64,000 nucleotides of DNA, taken from NCBI RefSeq assembly GCF_021730395.1, contig NC_069366.1:60742001-60806000 (forward strand), written 5' to 3'. Under the pieces are notes generated by a model that was not told where the DNA came from, did no database searches, and saw only the letters and a program-made list of their open reading frames with translations. Below, one piece after another: positions 11,473 to 20,639 of this stretch. A program made the translations under genes and the position numbers. Within the stretch, counting starts at the first letter, position 1; every line of letters begins with the position of its first letter. The DNA is from Mercenaria mercenaria. Its lineage: Eukaryota > Mollusca > Bivalvia > Venerida > Veneridae.

Positions 11473-11868
11473 GTTCGTACCTGGATGGTGTCCAAGAGAC
11501 GTCTCCGCTCCATATGGTTCGTACCTGGATGGTGTCCAAGAGACGTCTCCGCTCCATATGGTTCGTACCTGGATAGTTTCCTAGAGACGTCTCCGCTCCA
11601 TATGGTTCGTACCTGGGTGGTGTCCAAGAGACGTCTCCGCTCCATATGGTTCGTACCTGGATGGTGTCCAAGAGACGTCTCCACTCAATATGGTTCGTAC
11701 CTGAATGGTTTCCTAGAGACGTCTCCACTCGATATGGTTCGTACCTGGATGGTGTCCCTGAGACGTCTCCGCTCGATATGGTTCGTACCTGGATGGTGTC
11801 CTAGAGACGTCTCCCATCCATATGGTACGTACCTGGATGGTATCCTAGAGACGTGTCCGCTCCATAAA
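11473..11868. repeat. 44-bp minisatellite, about nine units
   Basis: Unit begins GTTCGTACCTGGATGGTGTC and ends in CTCCGCTCCATATG, period 44 measured at 11473, 11517 and 11561. Copies differ by a few substitutions (GTGTCCAAG or GTTTCCTAG). Open frames on both strands over this array are by-products. Confidence 0.95.
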
Positions 11869-12059
11869 TATCACATCAAGCTCACGATAAATTTTAATTG
11901 AAACGCGAAGTTTAACTTACAGTGTTTCTGACGGAGTATGGTGAAAAACCTTTAAAGTTATTTAAAGTTGTTGTCTATATTTTGATGTGACAACCCAAAA
12001 ATGCTCAACAATTGAAATAAATTTCGAGATAAGAAGTTTCAATTTTCTTTTTTTTCTCT

Positions 12060-12700
12060 TGTAACCGCTAAAAATATCAAACAAAACCATTTAAATAAAT
12101 TTAGGAGATGATCTTGAATGATGTTACGTACCAAGTTTAGTGAAGATCCATCAAGCGTCTAGTGGCCTCTTACAGGCACCATTTGAACAGGTTTGGGATA
12201 GGACCATACAATGACACTACAAATCAAGTTTGGTGAAAACCAAGCCAACGGTTCACGAGAAGATGTCATTTAAAGGGGGCTTTTCTCCATCTTTACCTCC
12301 AGCGGCAGCTAAAAGGGTCTAACACACCCATTTGAACAAATTTGGGAGAAGACCTTACAATGATAATACAAACCCAAGTCTGATGAAGATCCATCAAGCG
12401 GTTCATGAGAAGAAGTCATTTAACGGTATCTTTATTTTTGTTCAAGTGGCCCTAACACAGTGTCAAGCGTTTCCATTGGAATAAAGTTGGCACGGCACGT
12501 TACAATGATGCTACAAACCCAAGTTTGATGAAGATCCATGCTGTGTTTATGGGAAGAACCTTTAAAGGTATATTTCAGCTAAAGAGGCCCGTAAAAGGGA
12601 CCAAGTGTCGCCATTTGAACAAATTTGGCAGTCGATCTTATAATGATGCTCAAAACCAAGTCTGATGAAAATCCATCAAGCGGTTCATGAAAAGAAATCC
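12060..12700. repeat. Degenerate tandem repeat core, about 120-130 bp units
   Basis: About five diverged units share TTGAACAAATTTGG, ACAATGATGCTACAAACC and GATCCATCAAGCGGTTCATG. This is probably an eroded core of a Helentron/pearl-like element; its ends could not be defined. Confidence 0.6.
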
Positions 12701-13686
12701 TTATCTGAACGTGCAGAACCAACTTAATGTCACAATAAAATCGTTTGCCTGTGTGCTGTGTTGACTTGTACGTCTTCTGTTGGTACTTTCTTGTAAAAGT
12801 AGTTGGCAGATTGTACAAATTATACCTACAAGGCCAGTGCATACTTTTTCGTGCTGGTTCTTTTTGTGCTTATTACTAACGTGTGCCCCCGTTGTGAGCA
12901 CTCGCATGGTTTTAGACCAGAATATATATCCATGTGTACGTTATAGCTTGCCTAAAGAAGAACTTGATGAGGATACGTCAGCACTTTGCTAGCATTTCTG
13001 ACATCATGATGCAATACTGTATGCCTGTCTAAGTCTGATTTCGATGAAAATTGTTTCCCGAATGCAACACATAACGATAAACGAAGCCGATGTTTAACAC
13101 CTACATCTGACATTAACTTTTCTTCAGTTCAAAAGGGAAGTGAATCACTTCAAAGCAGTGTGTACTGAAAACTTTTCTCCAAAATACGCCAAAGGGAAGT
13201 GTCCTGTACTTTTTCTTCAACTGAAATTGTCTCGATATAATCAATCTACAAACAAAAGAAATACAAAACAAAATTGCATGAATTTTGTACACACTTATCG
13301 AATGGCTTGTCGGACAGTAGATGGAACTATTTCCCGTGCTCCGAAAAATCTCTAACCTTGTGCAATAATTTTGATTTTGGCCGGTAAATCATTAAACGAG
13401 TGTTTTGTTACATTACATTAGTTTCATGTTCTTTTCTTCAAGTTTTGATTTTAGCCCAGCAAAATTTATAGCTGAACTATTGACCCGCAATGTATATAAG
13501 GAGACATATCATGACTCTTACTATTACATGTATATGTTATTTATTGATCTTCTATGAAATTATGTTTCACCAGTAACTTAATTCATAAGGTCAATAAGTA
13601 ACCTTTTTATAACTTATACAGATAAAACTGTAACCATTAGCAATCTCAGTCTCTCCAACTAAATGATCTACTTAATGGTTTTACCA
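12701..13686. other. Intergenic, nothing recognised
   Basis: Short open frames (for example 13140-13355) lack recognisable domains. No repeat family was identified. Confidence 0.4.
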
Positions 13687-13763
13687 GTAGGTACCGTGAA
13701 ACCTGACATAATAAACTAATATTTCAGTCATTAGTTTATCATGTCAGGTTTCACAGTACCTAC
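13687..13763. repeat. Near-perfect hairpin, about 34-bp arms
   Basis: Left arm GTAGGTACCGTGAAACCTGA continuing into ATAAACTAAT; right arm is its complement with one or two mismatches; the loop is about 9 nt. Weak similarity between the outer flanks suggests a slightly longer inverted element (about 13665-13785). It could be a small snap-back MITE or a microRNA-like hairpin. Confidence 0.85.
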
Positions 13764-13774
13764 TTATGCCAAAA

Positions 13775-13803
13775 CTTTACAAAAAAAAAAAAAAAAAAAA
13801 AAA
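13775..13803. repeat. Poly(A) tract
   Basis: A run of about 24 A residues directly right of the hairpin; it may be an insertion tail. Confidence 0.8.
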
Positions 13804-14394
13804 GAGCCTGCAAAAATTTATTTCTGATATCACGAAATAAACCATTTGCCTTCAGACTTCGGGTAAATAGTGATGACTATCAACCGACAAGCCCGAATTA
13901 GTCAGTAAGTGTTATACTATTGACAGGCAAGCCATTACATGACAATTAACAAATAAATGTTCACATTTTTTCAAGTTTACATTTTAAAATATACTGATCA
14001 GATGGACCAACAATGGACCTATGATGTATATAATCATATTTTGAATCAATCTATCCATATGAAATTCATTATGTAATCTCCGCTGTACTCCAAACATTAT
14101 AGATAATAAATTCTTAGACACAATGCGCGGTGCATTACTGCAGCTATTGCAGCCATACGTAAATGTACCGGTACAGGTATACTGTTGTTGAATTACCCCT
14201 CACTAGTACACATGTAGTATATAAGCAAATTACGAGTTACGATTTTGGCATAAAACTGCACTTCCTCGCTACACAAATAATTTTCCTACCAATTCATATT
14301 TGAATAACTATAACTCGCAGTTGATACTAATTTATTTTAGCTTGATTTTAATGAAAGATCGTTATATGTGAAGGCATGATCGTGAACCCAGTGG
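13804..14394. other. Intergenic, nothing recognised
   Basis: AT-rich; no gene or repeat recognised. Confidence 0.4.
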
Positions 14395-14590
14395 CACTAG
14401 AACCCACGACCAACGGGTTGAACGGCCGACACCTTGACCACTAGACCACCGCTCCAGGGCGACATTCGGCGGGGCAATATTCGGCAGGGTGTCATACCGA
14501 TGTTTGATGGTACGACGTTCGGCGGGGCGAGATCTGGCTCGGTGGGGCGATGAACGGCAGGGTGACATTTGTCGGGGTGCCATAACGACG
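14395..14590 (-). mobile_element. tRNA-derived SINE-like element
   Basis: On the minus strand the head reads GGAGCGGTGGTCTAGTGGTC (pol III A-box like) followed about 35 nt later by GTGGGTTCTAGTGCC (B-box like). A GC-rich body with repeated CGGCGGGGCGA-like blocks adjoins it. The cloverleaf is not convincing enough for a functional tRNA gene. Confidence 0.55.
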
Positions 14591-14599
14591 TCTGTATAA

Positions 14600-14940
14600 T
14601 AACAAAATAGTGCGAATCAGCTACCATATATGTTAGTATGAGAAATACAAAACAAGAATTTAAAACGAACGGGGGTGTGGTGGGGTGATAGTGCGGAATC
14701 GGATGATGGTGAGACGGGGTGTTTGATGTGGTAGAAGTTGGGGTACAGGAGTTAGGGAGCGGTATGGGGCATACTAAGAAGTGACAGGTTAAAAAATACA
14801 GTAAGCCTCAGTCCCCGCGTCACCGTGGAGGCGTATAGTTCCTAGAGCAGATAGGTTCGGGAGGGGACCTCTGCATACTAGATCTTGTATGTTAGGAGGA
14901 TCAAGTGCTTATCCCCACACCCCGCTACCCCCTCGCTTTT
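14600..14940. other. G-rich intergenic stretch
   Basis: Strand-asymmetric, rich in GGGG and GGTG runs (14670-14760). No gene found. Confidence 0.35.
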
Positions 14941-14944
14941 TTAG

Positions 14945-15090
14945 ACACAGCTATGAAATGATGGCCTCTGGTACATTTACTGGTGGGGTATTCCCCTCAT
15001 TTTTGGAGGTTAGGGGGCTCTCCCCTGGAAATATTTGAATATAGGTATATAATGGTGGCCTCTAGTGCGTTTCTGGGTATAAATTTTGAG
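14945..15090. repeat. Left copy of an inverted repeat pair
   Basis: Contains TGATGGCCTCTGGTACATTT, a GGGGCTCTCCCC block and GTGGCCTCTAGTGCGTTTCT. The same words occur in inverted orientation at 16440-16740. Confidence 0.65.
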
Positions 15091-15139
15091 CAAATTTTAT
15101 TCCTTTGCCAAAATAGTAGGGCGCATCTTTGATGAGTAT

Positions 15140-15450
15140 AGGGTGGACGGATTAACTCCGTGGTTTGCACGCTGGCTTTCCAATTCAGAGGTCCGGGGTT
15201 CTGACAGGTGCCTCAGAAACATTTTGAGTACTAGAGGTGTAATGGTAAGAAACCCAGGCAATCATTGCGTGTTTCGGTGCTACACGGGGCATGTTAAAGA
15301 ACCAAGGGTCTATTAAAAAAGAGCCAGGGTCAGGTACCCGGATTCCCTTGTATCTGAATATCTGTCTCTTCAAATAGTCTGCACCTGTCAGTACATATAC
15401 AAGTAGTGTGCATTTGTACATAGTTTTATATAAAGAGTAAAAACTACTCA
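15140..15450 (+). mobile_element. SINE-like element with tRNA-like head
   Basis: Head GTGGTTTGCACGCTGG with GTCCGGGGTTCTGAC about 30 nt later resembles pol III A and B boxes. The body contains GGTGCTACACGGGGCATGTT. A run of about 17 G residues follows at 15453-15468. Confidence 0.45.
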
Positions 15451-15574
15451 CGGGGGGGGGGGGGGGGGGTACGACCACCCTCGGATCGACCCTGTAGCCT
15501 GAACCTACTCTAACACAAAATCTGACCCAGTGACCTTGACATCTGTAGTACCCAACCGTGAACGTTATCTATTT

Positions 15575-15795
15575 ATTTTGTTGGGTTTAACGTCACACCG
15601 ACACAATTATAGGTAATATGGCGACTTTTCAGCTTTGATGGTGAAGAAAGACCCCAGGTGCCCCTCCGCACATTATTTCATCACGATCGGGCACCTGGGT
15701 ATAACCACCCACCTTCCGTAAGCGAGCTGGAACCCACATCGATGAGGGACAAGTGATTTGAAGTCAGCAACCTTTAGTACCCAACGTTAAGCCAT
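15575..15795 (-). mobile_element. tRNA-derived SINE, family S, copy 1
   Basis: Body shared with several other copies in the window: TTTAACGTCACACCGACACA, CAGCTTTGATGGTG, CCCAGGTGCCCCTCCG and GGGCACCTGGGTA. The right end, on the minus strand, is the tRNA-like head (GACTTCAAATCACTTG... GGGTTCCAGC) and is partly eroded. Confidence 0.7.
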
Positions 15796-16439
15796 TAGAA
15801 GTCTCTAAGTGTACACAAGGGCGTAGGAGCTGGGGCGGCAAGGGTGGCGCCCGCCGCCCCAATATTTCGAGGAGCGGCGAAATGCCGAACTCGTAACTTT
15901 TTGAAAAGGCTAGAAATATCATTGAGAATAAATACGGCGGTTTTCCCTTGCCAATTATCAATTTATCATGAAGTGCATCGGCGACTGATATGTTATATCG
16001 CTTACACCTTAAAATTTGCTAGATCACCTTGGTGACAAGGTATTGCACAAAATCCAAGTTCGCTGTATTTCCACGCCCCGCAGAGTCGGATTATAGGCGA
16101 CACATCAATTAAAAAAAGTTAATTGTGTTTAACTGCTTACTGCTTAACAGATTATAGACACTCGAATTTATGTTGTGTCTCAGATTCTGCCAACAAAGGT
16201 AAGTATCTTCAGTAAAACAGAAAAGCAAATCGACATTCACAAAATATATAAAATTAAATATTTTTGACTCTTAAACATATTGTTTGAAATATCAAAGAAA
16301 ATATAGTAACATACGAATAAATAATTAGTGCTTCTTTCAGAAAGAAAACAGTGAATTGCGTAAATTTACCTTTATAAATGCCACAGGCACGGATCCATAC
16401 TTATCAAAGGTACACCCAACTATTTCGGCAAAGGAATAA

Positions 16440-16740
16440 TATTCTCTCAAAATTTAGACCCAGAAACGCACCAGAGGCCACCATTTCATACCTTTATTTT
16501 AAAATTTTCCAAGGGGGGGGGAGAGCCCCCTGACCCCCCTTCCATCAAGCAGGAAGTAACTCCTTCATTGCATACAAATTTAGACTTAAAAATGCACCAG
16601 AGGTCACCATTTCATACCTGAAATTAAAAAATTTCCAGAGGGAGAGTCCCCCGACCCCCATAAAATGAGGGAAGTACCCAGTAAATGCCCCTGAGGCCAC
16701 CATTTCATCCTTGTATTTCAAAACTTTCCAGTGCAAGACC
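16440..16740. repeat. Right, tandemly triplicated copy of the inverted repeat pair
   Basis: Three successive blocks of AATGCACCAGAGG(C/T)CACCATTTCATACC type with GAGAGCCCCCTGACCCCC-like separators. It is inverted relative to 14945-15090; the 1.35 kb between holds SINE pieces. Confidence 0.65.
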
Positions 16741-16934
16741 TCCCTGACCCCCTTACATGGGCAGAAATCCTCCCCACACACACCGCTCCCGTACCTACCC
16801 GCTCTCGGCGCTATGCGCCTCGGCAGTCGCGTCTTGGTTCTAGACTGGTGCCTCCCCCCACCCCCACCTTCCCCAGTCAAATATTTCTGGAACCGGACCT
16901 GTGCCATGTAATGACTAAAATGCCATATTAAGGG

Positions 16935-17070
16935 GTTGGATTAACCCTGTAAGTCAGGCTCTTGTGTTCGATCCCTTACTTAGACATTATTGGTTCTACC
17001 CTGGCAAGACACTGTTGTCCGTATCAAACATTGTACCGCCATTACAGTGTTTAAACACAGTAAACTGTAA
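16935..17070. repeat. Short repeat fragment, SINE-like
   Basis: GGATTAACCCTGTAAGTCAGG followed by GTGTTCGATCCCTT resembles the tRNA-like head at 15140. Too short to assign. Confidence 0.3.
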
Positions 17071-17289
17071 ATTTTATAGGGATGAAAACTCGAGAAAAAA
17101 AAAACGAGTATGTTCAACAGCTACTGATCAGTCCAAGAAGTCACCAGATTGCACCATTTACTCTAGCTAATAGTATATGCAAAATATCTTCGGCACACCG
17201 GGACCCCGTTGAAGGGATGGTGCTACCACCTCCGAAACCAACCCCCTCCACAGCCCCAAAGCTCAAATCGTCCCTACGCCCCTGGTATA

Positions 17290-17860
17290 GAGTTATAATA
17301 CTGTAGGCCTACATTATATTTTTTTGGCACAGATGCCAGTTTGAAAATTAAAACACGTTTTTAAAATTATAAATCAGCACCTGCACATACTGTAAGGGTG
17401 TAGCAACCCGAAGAACCTAGTCGTTCATTTTCAACACTAACAATCAGTGAGATCTGATACGAAATTCACTGAACTGACAGGTATGGCGTTCCATAGTACC
17501 TATATTACGATTGATTGCGTAACAAGGTCAGCGTGTCAAATATGTACGTCACGTGACCCCAATGAATGAATTAATACACACGGCGATGTTTTGAGCGTAG
17601 GATATTGCTGTACATCGTCAGTATTAAGATGATTTTTTGATAAAGGAATTAGTTCCGAAAAGAACGTTTTGGGCATCATAATTTCTATATTGCAGAAACG
17701 GAATCAACAAAAGTGCATGGTTAGAAAGTTGGTCAACTGCAAAATGTTTACGTTTGTTTACTTGGCGATGGGCCAAATATTTGCTATTGTAAAATTTGAT
17801 TGGTCAGTAGTTTGACTGACAGGTACGTTGATAATTGGGTTACTCCGCCTATTACATTGA
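17290..17860 (+). promoter_or_regulatory. Putative TRIM71 promoter region
   Basis: Sequence upstream of the TRIM71 leader. Visible candidate sites: the palindrome GTCACGTGAC at 17548-17557 (E-box of USF/MITF/TFE type, overlapping TACGTCAC) and ATTGG (inverted CCAAT) near 17800. No TATA box stands out. Function is inferred from position. Confidence 0.4.
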
Positions 17861-17866
17861 AGCTGA

Positions 17867-17877
17867 AAGATGGCGAC
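17867..17877 (+). promoter_or_regulatory. YY1-like element and upstream ATG
   Basis: AAGATGGCGAC matches the YY1 consensus, which in animals often sits just downstream of a transcription start and can supply an ATG. Here its ATG opens a 36-codon upstream frame. Confidence 0.4.
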
Positions 17878-17980
17878 CAATATTCCACATCGTGTGAATT
17901 TATCCGTGTTATTCTACGGGAGTGTAGATAAATTTGCATGTGATAAATTATCAAAGGATTACTTATTAAAGAAAATGTGA
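17870..17980 (+). other. Upstream ORF 1 in the TRIM71 leader
   Basis: ATG at 17870 (context aagATGg), 36 codons, stop TGA at 17978-17980, peptide beginning MATNIPHRVNLSV. No family recognised. If the leader is unspliced it would be met before the TRIM71 start and could dampen translation. Confidence 0.4.
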
Positions 17981-18174
17981 CAGGTGATGTGCATATGTGT
18001 GCGGACTCAGGGAAGTGGAATCAATAACTGCGTATTTGGGGCGTGTAAAGATCTCCAAGGACAGACTTGTGCGAAAACTTGTGTTACATATTGGTATAAT
18101 GTCAACTTGACTGGTCAACACGTACACAAACCAAAATGTGATCGTAAGGAACTAATTTCGACGTTGTAACCGCT

Positions 18175-18182
18175 CTACCTCA
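18175..18182 (+). promoter_or_regulatory. let-7 8-mer site in the TRIM71 leader
   Basis: CTACCTCA is the full 8-mer complement to the let-7 seed and lies 17 nt before the start codon. Upstream, TGTAACC can pair with the 3' half of let-7 if two G:U wobbles are allowed. Confidence 0.45.
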
Positions 18183-18223
18183 TGAGTTTAATGCGTCAAT
18201 GGCCAGTATATCAGATCAGATAG
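18182..18223 (+). other. Upstream ORF 2 overlapping the TRIM71 start
   Basis: ATG at 18182, second in-frame ATG at 18191, stop TAG at 18221-18223, overlapping the TRIM71 start (18199) in another frame. The main ATG has T at -3 and G at +4, a moderate context, so this overlap could reduce initiation. Confidence 0.5.
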
Positions 18224-20508
18224 GGGACTTGGGAGAGCTTGGAGCTTGCCCGTTATGTCGAAGAATATATCAAGATCCAAGAGTTCTGCCTTGTTTACAT
18301 TCTTTTTGTAAGAGATGTTTAGAAAGGTACCATCAGGAGAATGGGTCAGCGGAGACGTTAAAATGCCCGTCATGTCACCAGGAAGCGTCTTTAAATTCTG
18401 GTGGAATAGAAGGAATTCCATCAAGTATCTTTATTTCAAATATTTTGGATGTGATGGTGTCACAAGACGATTACGAGAACGGTGAAATAGAAAATGGTCA
18501 CCAGAATCACTGGTGTAATTCATGTGATGAAGGAAGCAGGGCCACATCGGTTTGCAAGAACTGTCATGAATATCTCTGCGATAATTGTGTGAAAGCACAT
18601 CAGCGAGTGAGACTAACCAAGGATCACTACATCGAAAGATTCGTAAATCCCAGGTACAGACCTCAGAATATCACTCCATGTATGCCGTCTCCGATTATTT
18701 CAGCTGCACAGGGCGACCGTCAGCAAACACCTTGCACAAAACATGAACAGGAAATTCTTCGTCTTTATTGCGATACATGTCTATCCCCTATCTGCCGAGA
18801 ATGTACCATGACTGAGCACGTCGGTCATAGTTTCATCTACCTCCAAGATGCCATTGATGATTCTCGTACTGTAACAGTCAAACTGATTGCAGATGCGAAA
18901 GCTGGCATGAAAGCTATTGAAGAAAGTCTACAAGTCACTCAGGGTATGGCAGAACGTGTTGAAGTTAGGTCACAGTCAGTTGCCACAGAGATCCGCAATA
19001 TAACTAGGCGCCATATGTTAGCTTTAGAAGAGAGGGAAAGAGACTTGTTAAGGAGAGTTGAGAAAATACGACAAGTCAAGGGGAAATCTCTTCATATGCA
19101 AATGGATGACTTGAAACAAGGTTTAATGTCGCTGAGCAGAACTGTAGAAAATGTTGAAACTGTGTTAAACACAGGTCGTGATATTGACGTTTTGAAAACC
19201 AAAGAGAGCATGGTTAGTGAAATACAAAAACTGCGCTCCCTTCGCGGACATTTACAACCACATGAGGATGAAAATATTTTATTCACACCCCCAGATGCTG
19301 CCCTTCATGTTGCCATCACAAAGCTTGGCTTCATAAGCAGTAGCGCTTATGCACCAAATTGTATCGCTGTTGGGGATGGTTTAAAGAGAGCCCTGAAAGG
19401 GAAGGTTGCCATATTTGTCATACAAGCCAAAGATCACTTAGGAGAGCAGAGAGTTGTTGGAGGCGACCCGGTGGAATGTGTCATTCAAAGTCCAGAAGGT
19501 GCTCTTTATCGAACGGAGGTAATCGACAGACAGAATGGGACATACAGTGTGACATACCGACCTCAGATTGAAGGCCAGCATGCAATCTCTGTTATGATCA
19601 ATGGCAAGCACATACACGATAGCCCTTTCTCTGTATCTGTGAGAAGTGGTAGAAATTATACTGCAGTGGGGGCTATGATGATGCAGTTCGGTGGAGAAGG
19701 TGAGGATGAGGGGAAGTTATGCCGTCCTTGGGGCATATGTTATCATAAAGAAGGTTACATTCTTGTAGCAGACCGTAGCAACAATCGAGTCCAGGCATTT
19801 AACCCTGATGGATCCTACCATCATCACTTTGGGGCAGCAGGGACACGTAATGGACAGTTTGACCGCCCAGCTGGAGTGGCTACTGATAGTCAAGGGCGGG
19901 TTATAGTGGCTGATAAAGATAATCATCGTATCCAAATTTTCACTCTGGATGGAAATTTCATATTGAAATTTGGTGAGAAAGGAAATAAAAATGGTCAGTT
20001 TAATTATCCATGGGATGTAGCTGTAAATTCGGAAGGAAAAATTCTTGTGTCAGATACACGAAATCATCGTGTACAGTTATTTACATGTGATGGTTTGTTC
20101 ATTAACAAATATGGATTTGATGGTGCTTTGTGGAAACATTTTGACTCGCCTCGTGGAGTTTGTTTCAACAATGAAGGCCAAATGGTGGTTACGGATTTCA
20201 ACAATCACAGGCTCCTTGTGATTCATCCCGATTTTCACAATGCAAGATTTCTGGGTACAGAGGGAAGCGCAAATGGCCAGTTCCTACGTCCACAGGGTGT
20301 TGTCGTTGATCAAGAAGGAAACATCATCGTTGCAGATTCACGCAACCACAGAATTCAGGTTTTTCAACCAAACGGCAACTTCCTGTGCAAGTTCGGCACA
20401 CCAGGTTCGGGTCCTGGTCAGCTTGACCGACCATCTGGCATATGTGTTACGCCAGACGGTCATGTTCTTGTTGTTGATTTTGGTAATAATCGTGTACAAG
20501 TATTTTAA
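18199..20508 (+). CDS. TRIM71: E3 ubiquitin ligase / mRNA repressor TRIM71 (LIN-41)
   Basis: 769 residues in one exon; an in-frame stop at 18145 fixes this as the first in-frame ATG. RING with ligands C17, C20, C32, H34, C37, C40, C56, C59; B-box 1 (about 104-145), B-box 2 (about 178-220), coiled coil (about 220-340), filamin/ABP280 domain (about 384-484) and six NHL repeats (about 492-769) with the usual PxG..V.....G.I.VAD..N.R.Q.F pattern, ending exactly at the last blade. Vertebrate TRIM71 is about 100 residues longer through a disordered insert in the RING region. The family binds stem-loops in target mRNAs through the NHL propeller, represses or destabilises them in the cytoplasm, can ubiquitylate partners, and acts in stem cells and developmental timing as a let-7 target. 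Very close similarity over filamin and NHL separates it from TRIM2/3, TRIM32 and Brat. Convergent with CNOT10. Confidence 0.97.
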   Translation: MASISDQIGDLGELGACPLCRRIYQDPRVLPCLHSFCKRCLERYHQENGSAETLKCPSCHQEASLNSGGIEGIPSSIFISNILDVMVSQDDYENGEIENGHQNHWCNSCDEGSRATSVCKNCHEYLCDNCVKAHQRVRLTKDHYIERFVNPRYRPQNITPCMPSPIISAAQGDRQQTPCTKHEQEILRLYCDTCLSPICRECTMTEHVGHSFIYLQDAIDDSRTVTVKLIADAKAGMKAIEESLQVTQGMAERVEVRSQSVATEIRNITRRHMLALEERERDLLRRVEKIRQVKGKSLHMQMDDLKQGLMSLSRTVENVETVLNTGRDIDVLKTKESMVSEIQKLRSLRGHLQPHEDENILFTPPDAALHVAITKLGFISSSAYAPNCIAVGDGLKRALKGKVAIFVIQAKDHLGEQRVVGGDPVECVIQSPEGALYRTEVIDRQNGTYSVTYRPQIEGQHAISVMINGKHIHDSPFSVSVRSGRNYTAVGAMMMQFGGEGEDEGKLCRPWGICYHKEGYILVADRSNNRVQAFNPDGSYHHHFGAAGTRNGQFDRPAGVATDSQGRVIVADKDNHRIQIFTLDGNFILKFGEKGNKNGQFNYPWDVAVNSEGKILVSDTRNHRVQLFTCDGLFINKYGFDGALWKHFDSPRGVCFNNEGQMVVTDFNNHRLLVIHPDFHNARFLGTEGSANGQFLRPQGVVVDQEGNIIVADSRNHRIQVFQPNGNFLCKFGTPGSGPGQLDRPSGICVTPDGHVLVVDFGNNRVQVF

Positions 20509-20631
20509 ATGCTTTTGCCCTTATAAAGGGTCAGCTTTTTGCCTTGCTCAGGTTGAGACTCAGGTTATATCCTGCGTTAGCTCTTGTGAAACATTTGGAC
20601 ATGTTTGCCGAAGGCATATTTGTTATGACCG

Positions 20632-20639
20632 CTCAGGGA
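20632..20639 (+). promoter_or_regulatory. lin-4/miR-125 8-mer site
   Basis: CTCAGGGA, the full 8-mer complement to the miR-125/lin-4 seed, 124 nt after the TRIM71 stop codon. Only the seed pairs well. Vertebrate TRIM71 is a known miR-125 and let-7 target. Confidence 0.6.

Noticed and set aside
11322-11901. Open frames of 102-138 codons in three frames
   Set aside because: Produced by the 44-bp minisatellite; no start context, domain or splice support.
14395-14462. Functional tRNA gene on the minus strand
   Set aside because: A- and B-box-like words are present but no complete acceptor stem or anticodon arm could be folded; better explained as a SINE head.
15815-17285. hAT-like transposon with AGGGCGTAGG ends
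   Set aside because: The two ends share only about 12 bp inverted, no 8-bp target duplication is visible, and no transposase lies between.
17984-18169. 61-codon open frame upstream of TRIM71 as an extra N-terminal exon
   Set aside because: Stops before the TRIM71 ATG, an in-frame stop precedes the ATG, and no good acceptor lies between.
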